This document shows, piece by piece, positions 35,637 through 46,897 of a stretch of 64,000 bases of DNA; position 1 is the first letter of the stretch; each line of letters begins with the position of its first letter. The position numbers and the translations under genes were made by a program. Origin of the DNA: Aphanothece cf. minutissima CCALA 015. GTDB lineage: Bacteria; Cyanobacteriota; Cyanobacteriia; PCC-6307; Cyanobiaceae. The stretch covers positions 210,153 to 274,152 of the forward strand of contig PVWP01000004.1 of the NCBI GenBank assembly GCA_003003925.1. Direction: 5' to 3'. The notes beneath the pieces were generated by a model. That model searched no databases. It saw only the letters and a list, made by a program, of their open reading frames with translations, and was not told the origin of the DNA.

Positions 35637-37556
35637 TCAGACGGGGGCTGCCGTCATCGGCTTCTGATGGGGATGTTTGGATTGGTCGCTCCAGAGTTTT
35701 GCGTACTGACCGTCCTGGGCGAGCAGCTCATGGTGGCGGCCCCGCTCAACGATCCTTCCCTCGGAAAGGACACAGATCACATCGGCATTGACAATCGTAC
35801 TGAGGCGGTGGGCAATCACCAGAACGGTGTGCTGGCGCTCGAACTGTTCGATCGCCTGTTGCACCAGCCGTTCGCTCTGGCTGTCGAGGGCGCTGGTGGC
35901 CTCATCGAGAATCAGCAGTTCAGGTCGGCGCAGAATCGCCCTGGCCAGGGAGATTCGCTGGCGTTGGCCGCCGCTGAGCCGATAGCCCCGTTCGCCGATC
36001 TTGGTGTCGTAGCCCTCGGGGAGATCCGCGATGAAGCGGGAGGCCTGGGCCTTGGTGGCTGCGTCCTTGATATCGTCCATGGAGGCGTTCTCGACACCGA
36101 AGCCGATGTTGCTGGCGATGCTGGCGTTGAACAGGAAGGTGTCCTGGCTGACGACTCCCAGGCGCTGCTGCCAGCTCGCCAGATTGATCGTCCGGATGTC
36201 GACGCCGTCGACCAGGATCCGGCCGCCGGTGGGCTCGTAGAGGCCCACCAGCAGATCGGCGATGGAGCTTTTGCCGGCGCCACTGGAGCCGACGAGGGCG
36301 ACCGTCTGGCCGCGGCCGATCGTGAGCTGGATGGAGGAGAGGGCCTCCGGCAGATTGGGGCTGTAGCGCAACGAGACATCATCCAGCTGGATCGCCTCGC
36401 GCAGGGCCGTGAACGGCACACCGCCGGTGCGGATGAAGTCCTTGTCGTCGTCGCGCAGGATCTGGTTGAGCCGCTCCACATTGGCGCTGTTGGCGGCGTA
36501 GCTGGTGGCCAGACCCGTGAGACTGCCGACCCGCTGGTTGAGTCTCTGGAGGGCGATGATGAACGTCACCAGGCTCGGCAGGACACCGCTGCTGCGGTCC
36601 TTGAACACCAGCAGGCTGAGCGCCGCGATGATGGCGATCGAAATGATCGGCAGCATGTTGGAGATCGGCTGCACGACGTTCGAAAGCTTGCTCTGCCGGA
36701 TCGAGAGCCGCCTGCTTTCATTGAGCAGCGCTTTGAGCTTCTTCCTCGAACTTTCCAGCTGGCCGGTGCTGTGCAGCAGACGCAGACCCTGGATCTGTTC
36801 GTTCTGATGGCTGGAGAGCTCGACACCCACCTTCTGCTGCTCCTGTGAATTCCTGCGGATCCGCGGCAGCAGCACCTTCTGGACCGTCTGCATCACGGCG
36901 GCCATGGCGAAGGCCAACAGCAGAAGCCAGGGGGAGATCGCCACCAGGATGGCCAGGTAGATGATCAGCTGCAGACTGTTCATCAACAGCCCGTTGGCCA
37001 GGCTGATCTCCTTCTGTACGGTGCTGCCCCCGGAGCCCACGTAATTGAGCAGGTCACCGACCCGGTAACGGCTGGCGCAGCCGAAGGTGAGGGAGAGGAC
37101 CCGATCGTTCAGCTTGCCGGTGATTTCGGTGCCCATCCGGGCCCCCATCACGGCGGTGCTGACGCTGTTCACGTAGCTGGTCGCCGCCATCAGGCCCTGC
37201 AGGGCCACGGCCGTCGCCAGGAGCAGCACGAAGAGGCCGTCGCGGCCGGTGCGGGTGCTGAGGGCACTGTTCAGCCAGTCCTGCAGCCAGGGCAGCTGGC
37301 TGAGGGAGCCGAGAGAGGACATCTTGGTCCAGTCACTGTTCTCGGGAGCGCTGATCAGGCTGACCGACAGAAAGATGATCCCGAGGGTGGCGCCCTCGCT
37401 GAGGCTGGCGGCCAGGCTGGTGGAGAAGTTGAGGGCCAGAAGCTTCCAGTACTTCTTCGCCGAATGCCGGATCAGACGCGCAGCGGGTCTCTGGTCAGTG
37501 AGGGGGGCAAGCAGGGGGCTGGGGAGTCGTCTGGCGATGCGATGGAGAAGCGGCAT
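35637..37556 (-). CDS. ABC transporter, fused permease/ATPase (MsbA/PglK-like exporter)
   Basis: 639-residue half-transporter that would act as a dimer in the inner membrane. Six predicted membrane segments (about 40-330), then the ATPase with Walker A GSSGAGKSS (about 423-431), signature LSGGQRQR (about 528-535), Walker B LLILDEATSALD and the switch His in IAHRLST. It fits lipid-linked oligosaccharide flippases (PglK) or lipid A exporters (MsbA). As the first gene upstream of the glycosyltransferase series, and with no Wzx in the window, a role in flipping the lipid-linked glycan is likely. ATG at 37556, preceded by a TTG. Confidence 0.88.
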   Translation of the reverse strand: MPLLHRIARRLPSPLLAPLTDQRPAARLIRHSAKKYWKLLALNFSTSLAASLSEGATLGIIFLSVSLISAPENSDWTKMSSLGSLSQLPWLQDWLNSALSTRTGRDGLFVLLLATAVALQGLMAATSYVNSVSTAVMGARMGTEITGKLNDRVLSLTFGCASRYRVGDLLNYVGSGGSTVQKEISLANGLLMNSLQLIIYLAILVAISPWLLLLAFAMAAVMQTVQKVLLPRIRRNSQEQQKVGVELSSHQNEQIQGLRLLHSTGQLESSRKKLKALLNESRRLSIRQSKLSNVVQPISNMLPIISIAIIAALSLLVFKDRSSGVLPSLVTFIIALQRLNQRVGSLTGLATSYAANSANVERLNQILRDDDKDFIRTGGVPFTALREAIQLDDVSLRYSPNLPEALSSIQLTIGRGQTVALVGSSGAGKSSIADLLVGLYEPTGGRILVDGVDIRTINLASWQQRLGVVSQDTFLFNASIASNIGFGVENASMDDIKDAATKAQASRFIADLPEGYDTKIGERGYRLSGGQRQRISLARAILRRPELLILDEATSALDSQSERLVQQAIEQFERQHTVLVIAHRLSTIVNADVICVLSEGRIVERGRHHELLAQDGQYAKLWSDQSKHPHQKPMTAAPV

Positions 37557-37923
37557 CAACGGCGAGGCGAAAAGGATGCTGGAACAGGCGGATGGGGAAT
37601 CGGGGCTGGGGCGGCCTGCCGTCTCCGGTCGGAAAGCCGCCTCCGGGTCACACGGCAGGAGGTTGGAGCAGGGGCTTGGCCCAGCCCGGCGGACCAGGGG
37701 ATCGGGATGGCAACAGGAACGCCGGTGGTCTCAAATCTAGGCCGCCACCAAGGACCTGCACGACGTTGGGCTGGTCCTACGATCGACCCTCGACGGATGG
37801 CACGACGGGGGACGGCCCCGCGACCGGCGCCGTCCCTGCCTTCGCTTTCCGCCTCGCTTCCAGGTCCACTCCGGGTTCGGAGCCGCCCCAGTCGGCCAAG
37901 CCCCCGGCCTCGCCGCCTCCGCC
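37557..37923. other. Divergent intergenic region
   Basis: Holds the promoters of the ABC exporter (-) and the TIGR03790-family gene (+). A TAGATT element on the minus strand (37734-37739, within CCTAGATTTGA) could be a -10 for the exporter, leaving a leader of about 180 bases. No RNA gene or credible small ORF seen; the frames that cross it are GC-driven shadows. Confidence 0.35.
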
Positions 37924-39067
37924 ATGGCCCCTCCCCCGCCACGGCCTCCGCTTCCCGGACCCCCGGGCGGGGCAGCTTCCACCGGCGCCGGGCCACGGCG
38001 TGCGTGGCGCCGCCGCCTGGCCATCGGGGTTGCGCTGCTGCTGCCACTGGCCCTGGCGGCCAGCGGCAGCCCCTGGGCTGACGGCCGCTCCACCGGCATC
38101 GCACCGCCCTCCCTGGGCCCCCTCGACCATCGCCATCTGGCGATCATCGTCAACGCCGCCGATCCCCTCAGCGAGACCATCGGCCGGCAGTACCAGGCGG
38201 CCCGGCTGATCCCACAGGACCAGGTGATCCGGGTGCGCTTCGCACCCGGGGAAGCCGCGCTGAACCCTGACCTGTTCCGCCGCATCAAGGCCAGCGTCGA
38301 TCGCCGCACCCCGTCCCATGTCCAGGTCTATGCGCTGGCCTGGGCGGCCCCGTACCGGGTCGGTTGCCAGTCGATCACCAGCGCCTTCAGCCTCGGCCTC
38401 GATCCGCGCTTCTGCGCCAGCGGTTGCCGCACCACGGCCCTGAGCCCCCTGTTCGCCCGCGGTGACGTGCGCCGGCCCTGGGATCAGCTGCGCATCCGGC
38501 CCAGCATGATGCTGGCCGCCACCAGCGCGGCGGCGGCCCGGCGCCTGATCCAGCAGGGGGTGGCCTCCGACGGGACCGCCCCGCCGGGGACCGCCTACCT
38601 GCTGAGCACCGGCGACGGGCGGCGCAACCGTCGGGCCGCCGGTTACGACAGGGTCAGGGCCGCCATCGGCTCCCGCCTGCGGGTGCGGATCATCCTCGGC
38701 GACACCCTGGTGGGAGCCCAGGACGTGATGGCCTACGTCACGGGGCTGGCCTTCCCCGCGGGCCTGCGCACCAACCGCTTCCGGCCCGGTGCCGTCGCCG
38801 ATCACCTCACCTCCTTCGGCGGGCAGCTGACCGACAGCCCCCAGATGAGTGCGCTGCGCTGGCTCGAGGCCGGCGCCACCGGCAGTTACGGCACCGTGGT
38901 GGAACCCTGCAACTTCACGGCCAAGTTCCCCGATCCCGGCCTGCTGCTCAGCTACTACCTCCGGGGTGACACCCTGATCGAGAGCTACTGGCGCAGTGTG
39001 GCCATGCCCGGGCAGGGGGTCTTCATCGGCGAGCCCCTGGCCAGGCCCTGGCCCGGGGCCGGCGCCC

Positions 39068-40110
<1,043 letters not shown>

Positions 40111-40114
<4 letters not shown>

Positions 40115-41079
40115 AGCCGCACCTCGGCGCCGCTGGCCCGCTCGCTGACGAATTCCGCCACCGTGCGACGCAGCCCGTCCGGCAGGGGAATCGACGCCCG
40201 CCAGCCCAGGGCGGCCAGGCGGCCCACATCCAGGAGCTTGCGGGGGGTGCCGTCGGGCTTCGAGGTGTCCCAGGCGATGCGTCCGCGGAACCCGACCGCC
40301 TCGGCCACCATCGTGGCCAGCTCCTTGATGCTCACGTCCGTTCCCGTTCCCACATTGAGGTGCTGGAGCTCCTCGGCGCCCGGCTGCCAGTGGCGCAGGC
40401 AGAACAGGGCCGCATCCGCCAGATCATCGACGTGGAGGAACTCCCGCCGCGGGCTGCCGCTGCCCCAGCAGACCACCTCCTCGGCGCCGGATTCCCGGGC
40501 CTCCTGGAAGCGGCGGATCAGGCCGGGCAGCACATGGCTGTTGGTGGGGTGGTAGTTGTCGCCCGGGCCGTAGAGATTGGTGGGCATCAGGCTGATGGCA
40601 TCGAAGCCGTGCTGCAGCCGCAGGGCGCGACACAGCTGGATGCCGGTGATCTTGGCGATGGCGTACCACTCGTTGGTGGGCTCCAGGGGCCCGCCGAGCA
40701 GGGCCTCCTCCCGGATCGGCTGCTCGGCCAGCTTGGGGTAGATGCAGCTGCTGCCCAGGAACAGCAGGCGCCGGGTGCCGTGCCGCCAGGCGCTCTCGAT
40801 CACGTTCTGCTGGATCCTGAGATTGTCGAGCAGGAAGTCGGCCGGATAGGTGGCGTTGGCGAGAATGCCCCCCACCCGCGCCGCCGCCAGCACCACCACC
40901 TCGGGCCGCTGGTCGGCGAACCAGGCGGCCACGGCGGGGCCGTCCATGAGGTCGAGCTCGGAGCGGCTGACGCGGAGCAGGTGCTTGTGCCCTTCGGACT
41001 CCAGGCGCCGGGCGATGGCCGAGCCGGCCATGCCGCGATGGCCGGCGATGAAGATCCGATCGTTCGTGGAGATCAGCAT
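40111..41079 (-). CDS. fcl: GDP-L-fucose synthase
   Basis: 322-residue epimerase/reductase (WcaG-type) that converts GDP-4-keto-6-deoxymannose to GDP-L-fucose. IAGHRGMAGSAIARRL at the N-terminus, LGSSCIYP and EWYAIAKITGI with catalytic Tyr and Lys. The C-terminal GSPRREFLHVDDLADA segment is typical. It lies 130 bases downstream of gmd and overlaps galE, so gmd-fcl-galE form a nucleotide-sugar supply run. Confidence 0.95.
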
Positions 41080-41209
41080 GGGGAAATCGTCAGGCCCCCG
41101 CGCTGCCGGGCGGGGTGGCGGACCACGGGAGAAGGCGTCGTTCCAGCGAAGGTCCGCTTCGACGGGAACGGATCACGGCCCTGACCATAGCCGCGTTTTG
41201 CGGGCCGGC

Positions 41210-42334
41210 TCACGGGGCGGCGCTCACCCCGGCCTGGGGGGGATTCTCCATCGAGCCGACAACGGTGAACCCCTCCCGCCGCAGGGTGGCCTCCTTGGCG
41301 GCCTCCTCCTTGTCGGTGGCGACCATCTCCGCCACCAGTTCCTCCAGGGTGGTGGTGGGCGTCCAGCCCAGCCGCTCCCGGGCCCGGGTGGGATCCCCCA
41401 GCAGGGTCTCCACCTCCGCCGGCCGGAAGTAGCGCCGGTCGATGCGCACCACGATGGCGCCGGTGTCACGCCGGGCGCCCGTCTCCTCGACGCCGCTGCC
41501 GCTCCAGTCGATCCCTCCCCAGCCGAGCTCCTCGGCGGTGAGCTCGATGAAACGGCGCACCGATTCCTGCCGGCCCGTGGCGATCACGAAGTCCTCGGGT
41601 TGCTCCTGCTGCAGCATCCGCCACTGCATCTCCACGTAGTCCCGGGCGTGCCCCCAGTCCCGGAGAGAGTCGAGGTTGCCCATGAACAGGCCCTGGTCGA
41701 GTCCGGCATCGATGCGGGCCAGGCCCCGGGTGATCTTGCGGGTGACGAAGGTCTCCCCCCGCCGGGGGCTTTCGTGGTTGAAGAGGATGCCGTTGCAGGC
41801 GTACATGCCGTAGGCCTCCCGGTAGTTGACCGTGATCCAGTAGGCATAGAGCTTGGCCACGCCGTAGGGACTGCGTGGATAGAACGGGGTCGTTTCCTTC
41901 TGGGGAATCTCCTGCACCAGTCCATAGAGTTCGCTGGTGCTGGCCTGATAGATGCGGGTCTTTTCGGTCAGCCCCAGGATGCGGACGGCTTCGAGGATCC
42001 GCAGGGTGCCCAGGGCATCGGAGTTGGCGGTGTATTCGGGACTTTCGAAACTCACGGCCACGTGGCTCTGGGCCCCGAGGTTGTAGATCTCGTCCGGCTG
42101 GATCTGTTGAACGATCCTGATCAGATTGGTGGAGTCGGTCAGATCGCCGTAGTGCAGAACCAGGCGGGGATTCTTCTCATGGGGATCCTGGTAGAGGTGG
42201 TCGATCCGGTCGGTGTTGAAGCTGCTGGCCCGCCGCTTGATCCCATGCACCACATAGCCTTTCTCCAGGAGCAACTCCGCCAGGTAGGAACCGTCCTGGC
42301 CGGTGATCCCGGTGATCAGAGCCGTCTTGGTCAT
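41210..42334 (-). CDS. gmd: GDP-mannose 4,6-dehydratase
   Basis: 374-residue NADP-dependent dehydratase making GDP-4-keto-6-deoxy-D-mannose, the first step to GDP-L-fucose. [18 protein letters not shown] at the N-terminus, [15 protein letters not shown], and the [13 protein letters not shown] catalytic motif. Followed by fcl after 130 bases. An ATG at 42334 is clear. GDP-mannose synthesis genes are not in the window. Confidence 0.96.
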   Translation of the reverse strand: MTKTALITGITGQDGSYLAELLLEKGYVVHGIKRRASSFNTDRIDHLYQDPHEKNPRLVLHYGDLTDSTNLIRIVQQIQPDEIYNLGAQSHVAVSFESPEYTANSDALGTLRILEAVRILGLTEKTRIYQASTSELYGLVQEIPQKETTPFYPRSPYGVAKLYAYWITVNYREAYGMYACNGILFNHESPRRGETFVTRKITRGLARIDAGLDQGLFMGNLDSLRDWGHARDYVEMQWRMLQQEQPEDFVIATGRQESVRRFIELTAEELGWGGIDWSGSGVEETGARRDTGAIVVRIDRRYFRPAEVETLLGDPTRARERLGWTPTTTLEELVAEMVATDKEEAAKEATLRREGFTVVGSMENPPQAGVSAAP

Positions 42335-42514
42335 GGGGTTTCCGTTGTGTTCAAAGGGTGAAGGGGCCGCACCCGCCGTGCTGGTGTGCGGGTTGCCCCT
42401 GGGGCTGGGCCATGCCTGCGGCGTTCGGCTGGAGTCGGTCGGAGCTTAGCCGGACGCTTGGGCTCCGTCCGTGGGGGAGCCGGGGGATCGATCGGAGCGG
42501 TGCCGTTGCCCTGC

Positions 42515-42549
42515 CAAAAAAGAAGGACCCATCCGCAACGGACAGGCCC
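42515..42549 (-). terminator. Rho-independent terminator after the Bax-inhibitor-1 gene
   Basis: On the minus strand an 11-base-pair stem (42539-42549 with 42525-42535, including three G-T pairs) with a 3-base loop is followed by TTCTTTTTT (42524-42516). It lies 33 bases after the stop of the gene at 42583-43311 and isolates gmd. Confidence 0.85.
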
Positions 42550-42582
42550 TTGGCAAGGTTGGCTGAGAAGAAGGATCGCAGC

Positions 42583-43311
42583 TCAGTCGCGGCGACCGCC
42601 ACCTTGAAGGGCGATGATCAGCCGGAGGATGAAGATGAAGAGGTTGATGTAGGTGAGGTACATGCCCAGGGCGCCGGCCAGATACTGGTCGTCGCTGTAG
42701 GTGCGGGGCATGGTGTAGAAGTCGACAAAGGCCGCACCCACGAACAGCACGGTGCCGAAGCCGGCGATCATCAGCTCGAAACCGTTGCCGCCGAAACCGG
42801 GAATGAAGATCCCTCCCACCAGCTGCACCACCATGGCGATCAGCAGGCCGACGATGCCGAGGCCTACCACCCCGCTGAGGGCCTGACCGAGGTTGTCGCT
42901 CATGTTGCGACCCACCACCGAGGCGATCACGAACGTGATGCCGGTGGCCAGGGCCGCCGTGCCGATCGCTCCGATGCCGGCGGTGCCGATGGCCATCGCC
43001 ACGATGCCGCTCAGGGTGAAGCCAGTGATCAGGCTGTAGGTGGCCAGGATCGGAAGGGCGGTGCCGTTGTTGCCCTTCATGGCCGCGTTCTGCGCAACGA
43101 AGAAGAGGATGAAGTTGCCGATCAGCGACACCCAGAACAGGGGCATGAAGATCGGGTTGCCGATCATCGAGAGGCCACCGACCACGCCGACGGCGGTGAG
43201 CACCATGCCGCCGCCCACATAGGGCAGGGCCTTGTTGACAACGTTGGGTCCGACCAGGGCGCTGGACTGGGCTTCGCGGATCGCTTCCTGGAAATTGCTG
43301 CGGGCCGGCAT
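42583..43311 (-). CDS. Bax inhibitor-1 / YccA-family membrane protein
   Basis: 242 residues, about seven membrane segments, with the family features: a short N-terminal soluble part, then alternating helices, and the late acidic/aromatic region GAAFVDFYTMPRTYSDDQY. Bacterial members (BsYetJ) are pH-sensitive calcium leak channels; YccA also binds FtsH. It has its own terminator and a 104-base gap upstream, so it is probably a single-gene unit. It shows no link to the glycan genes. Confidence 0.88.
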   Translation of the reverse strand: MPARSNFQEAIREAQSSALVGPNVVNKALPYVGGGMVLTAVGVVGGLSMIGNPIFMPLFWVSLIGNFILFFVAQNAAMKGNNGTALPILATYSLITGFTLSGIVAMAIGTAGIGAIGTAALATGITFVIASVVGRNMSDNLGQALSGVVGLGIVGLLIAMVVQLVGGIFIPGFGGNGFELMIAGFGTVLFVGAAFVDFYTMPRTYSDDQYLAGALGMYLTYINLFIFILRLIIALQGGGRRD

Positions 43312-43415
43312 GGCGCTGGCATTTCAAACTCAGTCCATCTTGCCAGCGGCCCCAGGGTTGCGGCAGCGGCGCCGGTTCGGATCTCCCCATGCGGACCGCA
43401 GCCCTGGAGGCACGC

Positions 43416-43922
43416 TCAGGCGTCGCCTGCGGGCTGGCGGCCCGACCCGGGCCAGAGCCACACCGCCAGCAGCGCGACCCCCGTGCCGATGCAGGACTCC
43501 AGGAAGCGCAGCAGAGCATTCACCCCCGGACTCAGGGCCGGATCCAGGCTGCCGGTGACCATCACGACGATCACCGTGATCGCCGCCAGACGGCCGTGGC
43601 TGGGCACGTTGATGGCCGCACAGATCACCACCGTGGCGAAGATCGCCGCGGCCATGCCGAGGGGGTGAAAGGGCAGCTGCGTCAGGTAAACGGCGCTGGT
43701 GATGGCGCCGATCGCCGACCCCAGAATCCGCAGCGAGGCGGAGGAGGCCGCATCCTTGCGGGTGACCTGGGTCACGACGACGGCGGAGATCGCCGACCAG
43801 AGGCCGCCGATCTTGGGTAGGTAGCCCGGAAACAGGCTGGTGAACCAGAAGCCCAGGGAGTAGGCCACCAGGGCCGCCAGCGCGATCTGGGCCGGGATGC
43901 GCAGCCGTTCGGCGCTGTTCAT
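43416..43922 (-). CDS. FUSC-family membrane protein
   Basis: 168 residues with about five hydrophobic segments: a small member of the FUSC / aromatic-acid-exporter group. The [12 protein letters not shown] segment and the repeated inner-membrane helices match. It lacks the long cytoplasmic domain of full-size members. Its ATG overlaps the phoH stop (ATGA, 43919-43922), so it is the last gene of the rpsP-phoH-FUSC run. Substrate unknown. Confidence 0.75.
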   Translation of the reverse strand: MNSAERLRIPAQIALAALVAYSLGFWFTSLFPGYLPKIGGLWSAISAVVVTQVTRKDAASSASLRILGSAIGAITSAVYLTQLPFHPLGMAAAIFATVVICAAINVPSHGRLAAITVIVVMVTGSLDPALSPGVNALLRFLESCIGTGVALLAVWLWPGSGRQPAGDA

Positions 43923-44935
43923 GGGTCCGATCGGCTGGGGGTGCCATCGACCCGTTTCCTGGCTGGGGGGACCGGCGGGCGGGCATCGCGGCGGGCGTAG
44001 GCCTGCACCAGGCGCTGCACCAGCGGGTGGCGCACCACGTCGGCGTCGGAAAAGCGGCAGATCGCCACCCCTTCGACCCCGGCCAGGACCTGCTCCGCCT
44101 CCACCAGGCCGCTCAGCTGGCCCGGGGGCAGGTCGATCTGGGTGGTGTCACCGGTCACGACCATGCGCGAGTTCTCCCCCAGCCGGGTGAGCACCATGCG
44201 CATCTGGGCGCAGGTGGTGTTCTGGGCCTCATCGAGGATCACGAAGGCATCGGCCAGGGTGCGGCCGCGCATGAAGGCCAGGGGCGCCACCTCGATCACC
44301 CCTTTCTCCAGCAGCTGGCTGGTGCGCTCCTGACCCAGCAGGCCGTGGAGAGCGTCGTAGAGGGGACGCAGGTAGGGATCCACCTTCTGCTGCAGGTCAC
44401 CGGGCAGGAACCCCAGCCGCTCGCCGGCCTCCACCGCCGGCCGGGTCAGCACCAGCCGCTCCACCTTGCGCTCCTGCAGCATGCGTACGGCCAGGATCGT
44501 GGCCAGAAAGGTCTTGCCGGTGCCGGCGGGTCCGATGGCCAGCGTCAGGTCGTGGCGTTCGATCGCCTCGACGTAACTGTTCTGACGCAGGGTGCGGGGA
44601 CGCAGGGGCCGGCCGGTGACGCTCGTGGCCAGCACCTGGAGCCCCATGCTGCGGTGCTGGTCGGAGCGCCCCGTGTCCAGGGCCGTCAGGGCCGCCTGGA
44701 TGTCCACCGGTCCGATGGGCTCGCCCCGTTGCCACAGCGGCTCCAGGAGCTGGATGAGGGACTGCAGCCGCTCCACCTGGGATGTGCGGCCCCGGATCTG
44801 GAGATCGAGGCCCCGCAGGACGATCTGGGCACCCGTCAGCGCTTCGAGACGACGCAGTGAAGCTCCGTCCGTGCCGGCCAGGGCGATGGCGGCGGCGCTG
44901 TCGGGCAGGGCGAACGTGGAGGAGAGCTCGCTCAG
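43919..44935 (-). CDS. phoH: PhoH-family ATPase, apparent CTG start
   Basis: PhoH-like P-loop ATPase linked to RNA metabolism. GPAGTGKT (Walker A) lies about residue 134, FVILDEAQN is Walker B, and [14 protein letters not shown] follows. The first standard start codon in frame is GTG at 44776, but the 53 codons before it encode the expected N-terminal domain (LALAGTDG-like, then [13 protein letters not shown]). No ATG, GTG or TTG occurs in that stretch; upstream of 44936 the frame is low-complexity and soon stops. The CTG at 44935 forms a CTGA overlap with the rpsP stop, giving 338 residues, the normal family length. If GTG 44776 is used instead the protein is 285 residues. Confidence 0.85.
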   Translation of the reverse strand: MSELSSTFALPDSAAAIALAGTDGASLRRLEALTGAQIVLRGLDLQIRGRTSQVERLQSLIQLLEPLWQRGEPIGPVDIQAALTALDTGRSDQHRSMGLQVLATSVTGRPLRPRTLRQNSYVEAIERHDLTLAIGPAGTGKTFLATILAVRMLQERKVERLVLTRPAVEAGERLGFLPGDLQQKVDPYLRPLYDALHGLLGQERTSQLLEKGVIEVAPLAFMRGRTLADAFVILDEAQNTTCAQMRMVLTRLGENSRMVVTGDTTQIDLPPGQLSGLVEAEQVLAGVEGVAICRFSDADVVRHPLVQRLVQAYARRDARPPVPPARKRVDGTPSRSDP

Positions 44936-45357
44936 GCCTCGGCGGCGGCAGGTTCGGCGGCAGCGGCGGCGGCTGCTTCAGCGGCCTCAGCGGCCTGCTT
45001 GGCGGCGGCTTCCTTGGCGGCTTCGGCGGCGGCGGCCGCTTCCTTCACCGCGGCAGCAGCGGCGGCGTCACGGGCGGCGGCCTGCTGCAGCTTGCCGACG
45101 GTTTCGGCGGGCCGGGTGGTCTTCTCGATCAGGCCGCCTTTCTCGAGCAGGCTGCGCACGGTGTCGGTGGGCTGGGCACCCTGACCTAGGCGGACACGGA
45201 TGGCCTCGGCGTCGAGACGGGTTTCCTTGGTGCGGGGGTTGTAGAAGCCCAGTTCCTCGAGCGGACGGCCGTCGCGGCGGGAGGTGCTGTTGGTGGCCAC
45301 CAGACGGAAACTCGCTTCCCGTTTCTTGCCGAACCGCTTCAGCCGGAGCTTGATCAT
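44932..45357 (-). CDS. rpsP: 30S ribosomal protein S16 with Ala-rich tail
   Basis: 141 residues from ATG 45357. The first 80 or so are S16 ([34 protein letters not shown]). The remaining 60 are almost only Ala, Glu, Lys ([18 protein letters not shown]), a helical tail also found in related picocyanobacteria. Upstream is ffh, 46 bases away; downstream phoH overlaps by four bases. The open frame upstream of 45357 is a shadow. Confidence 0.95.
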   Translation of the reverse strand: MIKLRLKRFGKKREASFRLVATNSTSRRDGRPLEELGFYNPRTKETRLDAEAIRVRLGQGAQPTDTVRSLLEKGGLIEKTTRPAETVGKLQQAAARDAAAAAAVKEAAAAAEAAKEAAAKQAAEAAEAAAAAAAEPAAAEA

Positions 45358-45388
45358 CTGGAAAAGGGTGCTCGAAATGCAGCCCCCA

Positions 45389-45394
45389 ATCCTA
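45389..45394 (-). promoter_or_regulatory. Putative -10 element of rpsP
   Basis: On the minus strand TGTAGGAT (extended -10, TAGGAT hexamer) lies 31 bases before the rpsP ATG in the ffh-rpsP gap. No good -35 is visible at 17 bases, so the call rests on the -10 alone. Confidence 0.3.
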
Positions 45395-45403
45395 CAGGCC
45401 GGC

Positions 45404-46897
45404 TCAGAGCTGGCCGAATCCCTTGCGTTTCTTGGCCGGCTTGGGGGGCTTGCGGGGCTGGCCGCCGCCGCGGGCACCGGGCCCGCCCATGCCCGGCATG
45501 CCCCCCATTCCAGGCATCCCCGGCATGCCGCCCATCCCCGGCATGCCGGGAAAGCCACCCATGCCCGGCATCCCGGGCATGCCGGGCATGCCGGGCATCC
45601 CGCCGCGGGTCATCTGCTGCATGAAGCCGCGCATCTTCTGGAAGTCCTGGAGCACCTTGTCCACGTCCGCCGGGGTGTGGCCGCTGCCGGCGGCGATGCG
45701 GCGGCGGCGGGAGGGCTGGGCGGCCAGCAGTTCGGGCTGGCGGCGTTCGGCCTCGGTCATCGAGCCGATCATGGCCTCGATGCGCTTGAGCTGGCTCTCC
45801 CCCTGGCGGAGCATGCCGTCGTCGATCTTGTTCATGCCGGGGATCAGCTTCATCAGCCCGCCCAGGGAGCCCATGCGCTTGATCAGGCGCATCTGCTGCA
45901 CGAAATCGGAGAAATCGAAGCTGGCTTCCTGCAGCTTGCGCTGCATCTTCTCCACATCGGCCAGCTCCACCTCCTTGGTGGCCTTCTCCACCAGGGTGAG
46001 CACATCGCCCATGCCCAGGATCCGGCTGGCCATCCGTTCGGGGTGGAACGGCTGCAGAGCCTCCACCTTCTCGCCGGTGCCGATGAACTTGATCGGGGCG
46101 CCGCTGACCTTGCGGATCGAGAGGGCGGCTCCGCCGCGGGAATCGCCGTCCAGCTTGGTGAGCACGGCGCCGGTGATGCCCACCTGCTCGTGGAAGGCTC
46201 TGGTGAGGTCGGCCGCCTCCTGGCCGATCATCGAATCCACCACCAGCAGCACCTCATCCGGCGCCGAGGCCTCCCGGATGCGGACCATCTCCTCCATCAT
46301 CGAGGTGTCGATCTGGAGGCGGCCGGCGGTGTCCACCAGGACGGTGTCGAAGCCCTCGTCCCGCCCCTTGGCCACGCCGGCGGCGGCGATCGCCTCGGGG
46401 CTGGCGTCACTGCCGAGGCTGAACACCTCCACGCCGATCTGGCGGCCCAGGGTCTGGAGCTGGTCGATGGCGGCCGGCCGGTAGACGTCGGCGGCCACCA
46501 GCAGGGGACGGCGCCCCTGCTCCTTGAGGTGGAGGCCCAGCTTGGCGGTGGCGGTGGTCTTGCCGGCCCCCTGCAGACCGGCCATCAGGATCACGGTGGG
46601 CCCTTCCGCGGCCCGCGCCAGGGGGGCGTTGGCGCCGCCCATGGTCTCGACGAGCTGGGCGTGCACCAGCTGGATGAACTGCTGGTCCGGGCTCACTCCG
46701 CGCACCACCTCGGCGCCGACGGCCTTGCGCCGCACCTCGTCGATGAACTCCTTCACCACCGGCAGGCTCACATCGGCCTCCAGCAGCGCCCGCCTCACAT
46801 CGCGGAGAGCGCCATCGACGTTCGTCTCCGAGATGGCCGCCTGGCCCCGCAGTCCCTTGACCGCGTCTTCAAAGCGCTGGGAGAGTTCGTCGAACAT
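45404..46897 (-). CDS. ffh: Signal recognition particle protein Ffh
   Basis: 497-residue GTPase that binds signal sequences and 4.5S RNA. N domain first, G domain with [14 protein letters not shown] (about 109-122), DTAGRLQ and [10 protein letters not shown], then the M domain ([24 protein letters not shown], the RNA-binding stretch). The C-terminus is a long Gly-Met-Pro repeat ([11 protein letters not shown] and variants, nt about 45480-45610). It overlaps ftn2 by one base (TGATG). Confidence 0.96.
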   Translation of the reverse strand: MFDELSQRFEDAVKGLRGQAAISETNVDGALRDVRRALLEADVSLPVVKEFIDEVRRKAVGAEVVRGVSPDQQFIQLVHAQLVETMGGANAPLARAAEGPTVILMAGLQGAGKTTATAKLGLHLKEQGRRPLLVAADVYRPAAIDQLQTLGRQIGVEVFSLGSDASPEAIAAAGVAKGRDEGFDTVLVDTAGRLQIDTSMMEEMVRIREASAPDEVLLVVDSMIGQEAADLTRAFHEQVGITGAVLTKLDGDSRGGAALSIRKVSGAPIKFIGTGEKVEALQPFHPERMASRILGMGDVLTLVEKATKEVELADVEKMQRKLQEASFDFSDFVQQMRLIKRMGSLGGLMKLIPGMNKIDDGMLRQGESQLKRIEAMIGSMTEAERRQPELLAAQPSRRRRIAAGSGHTPADVDKVLQDFQKMRGFMQQMTRGGMPGMPGMPGMPGMGGFPGMPGMGGMPGMPGMGGMPGMGGPGARGGGQPRKPPKPAKKRKGFGQL

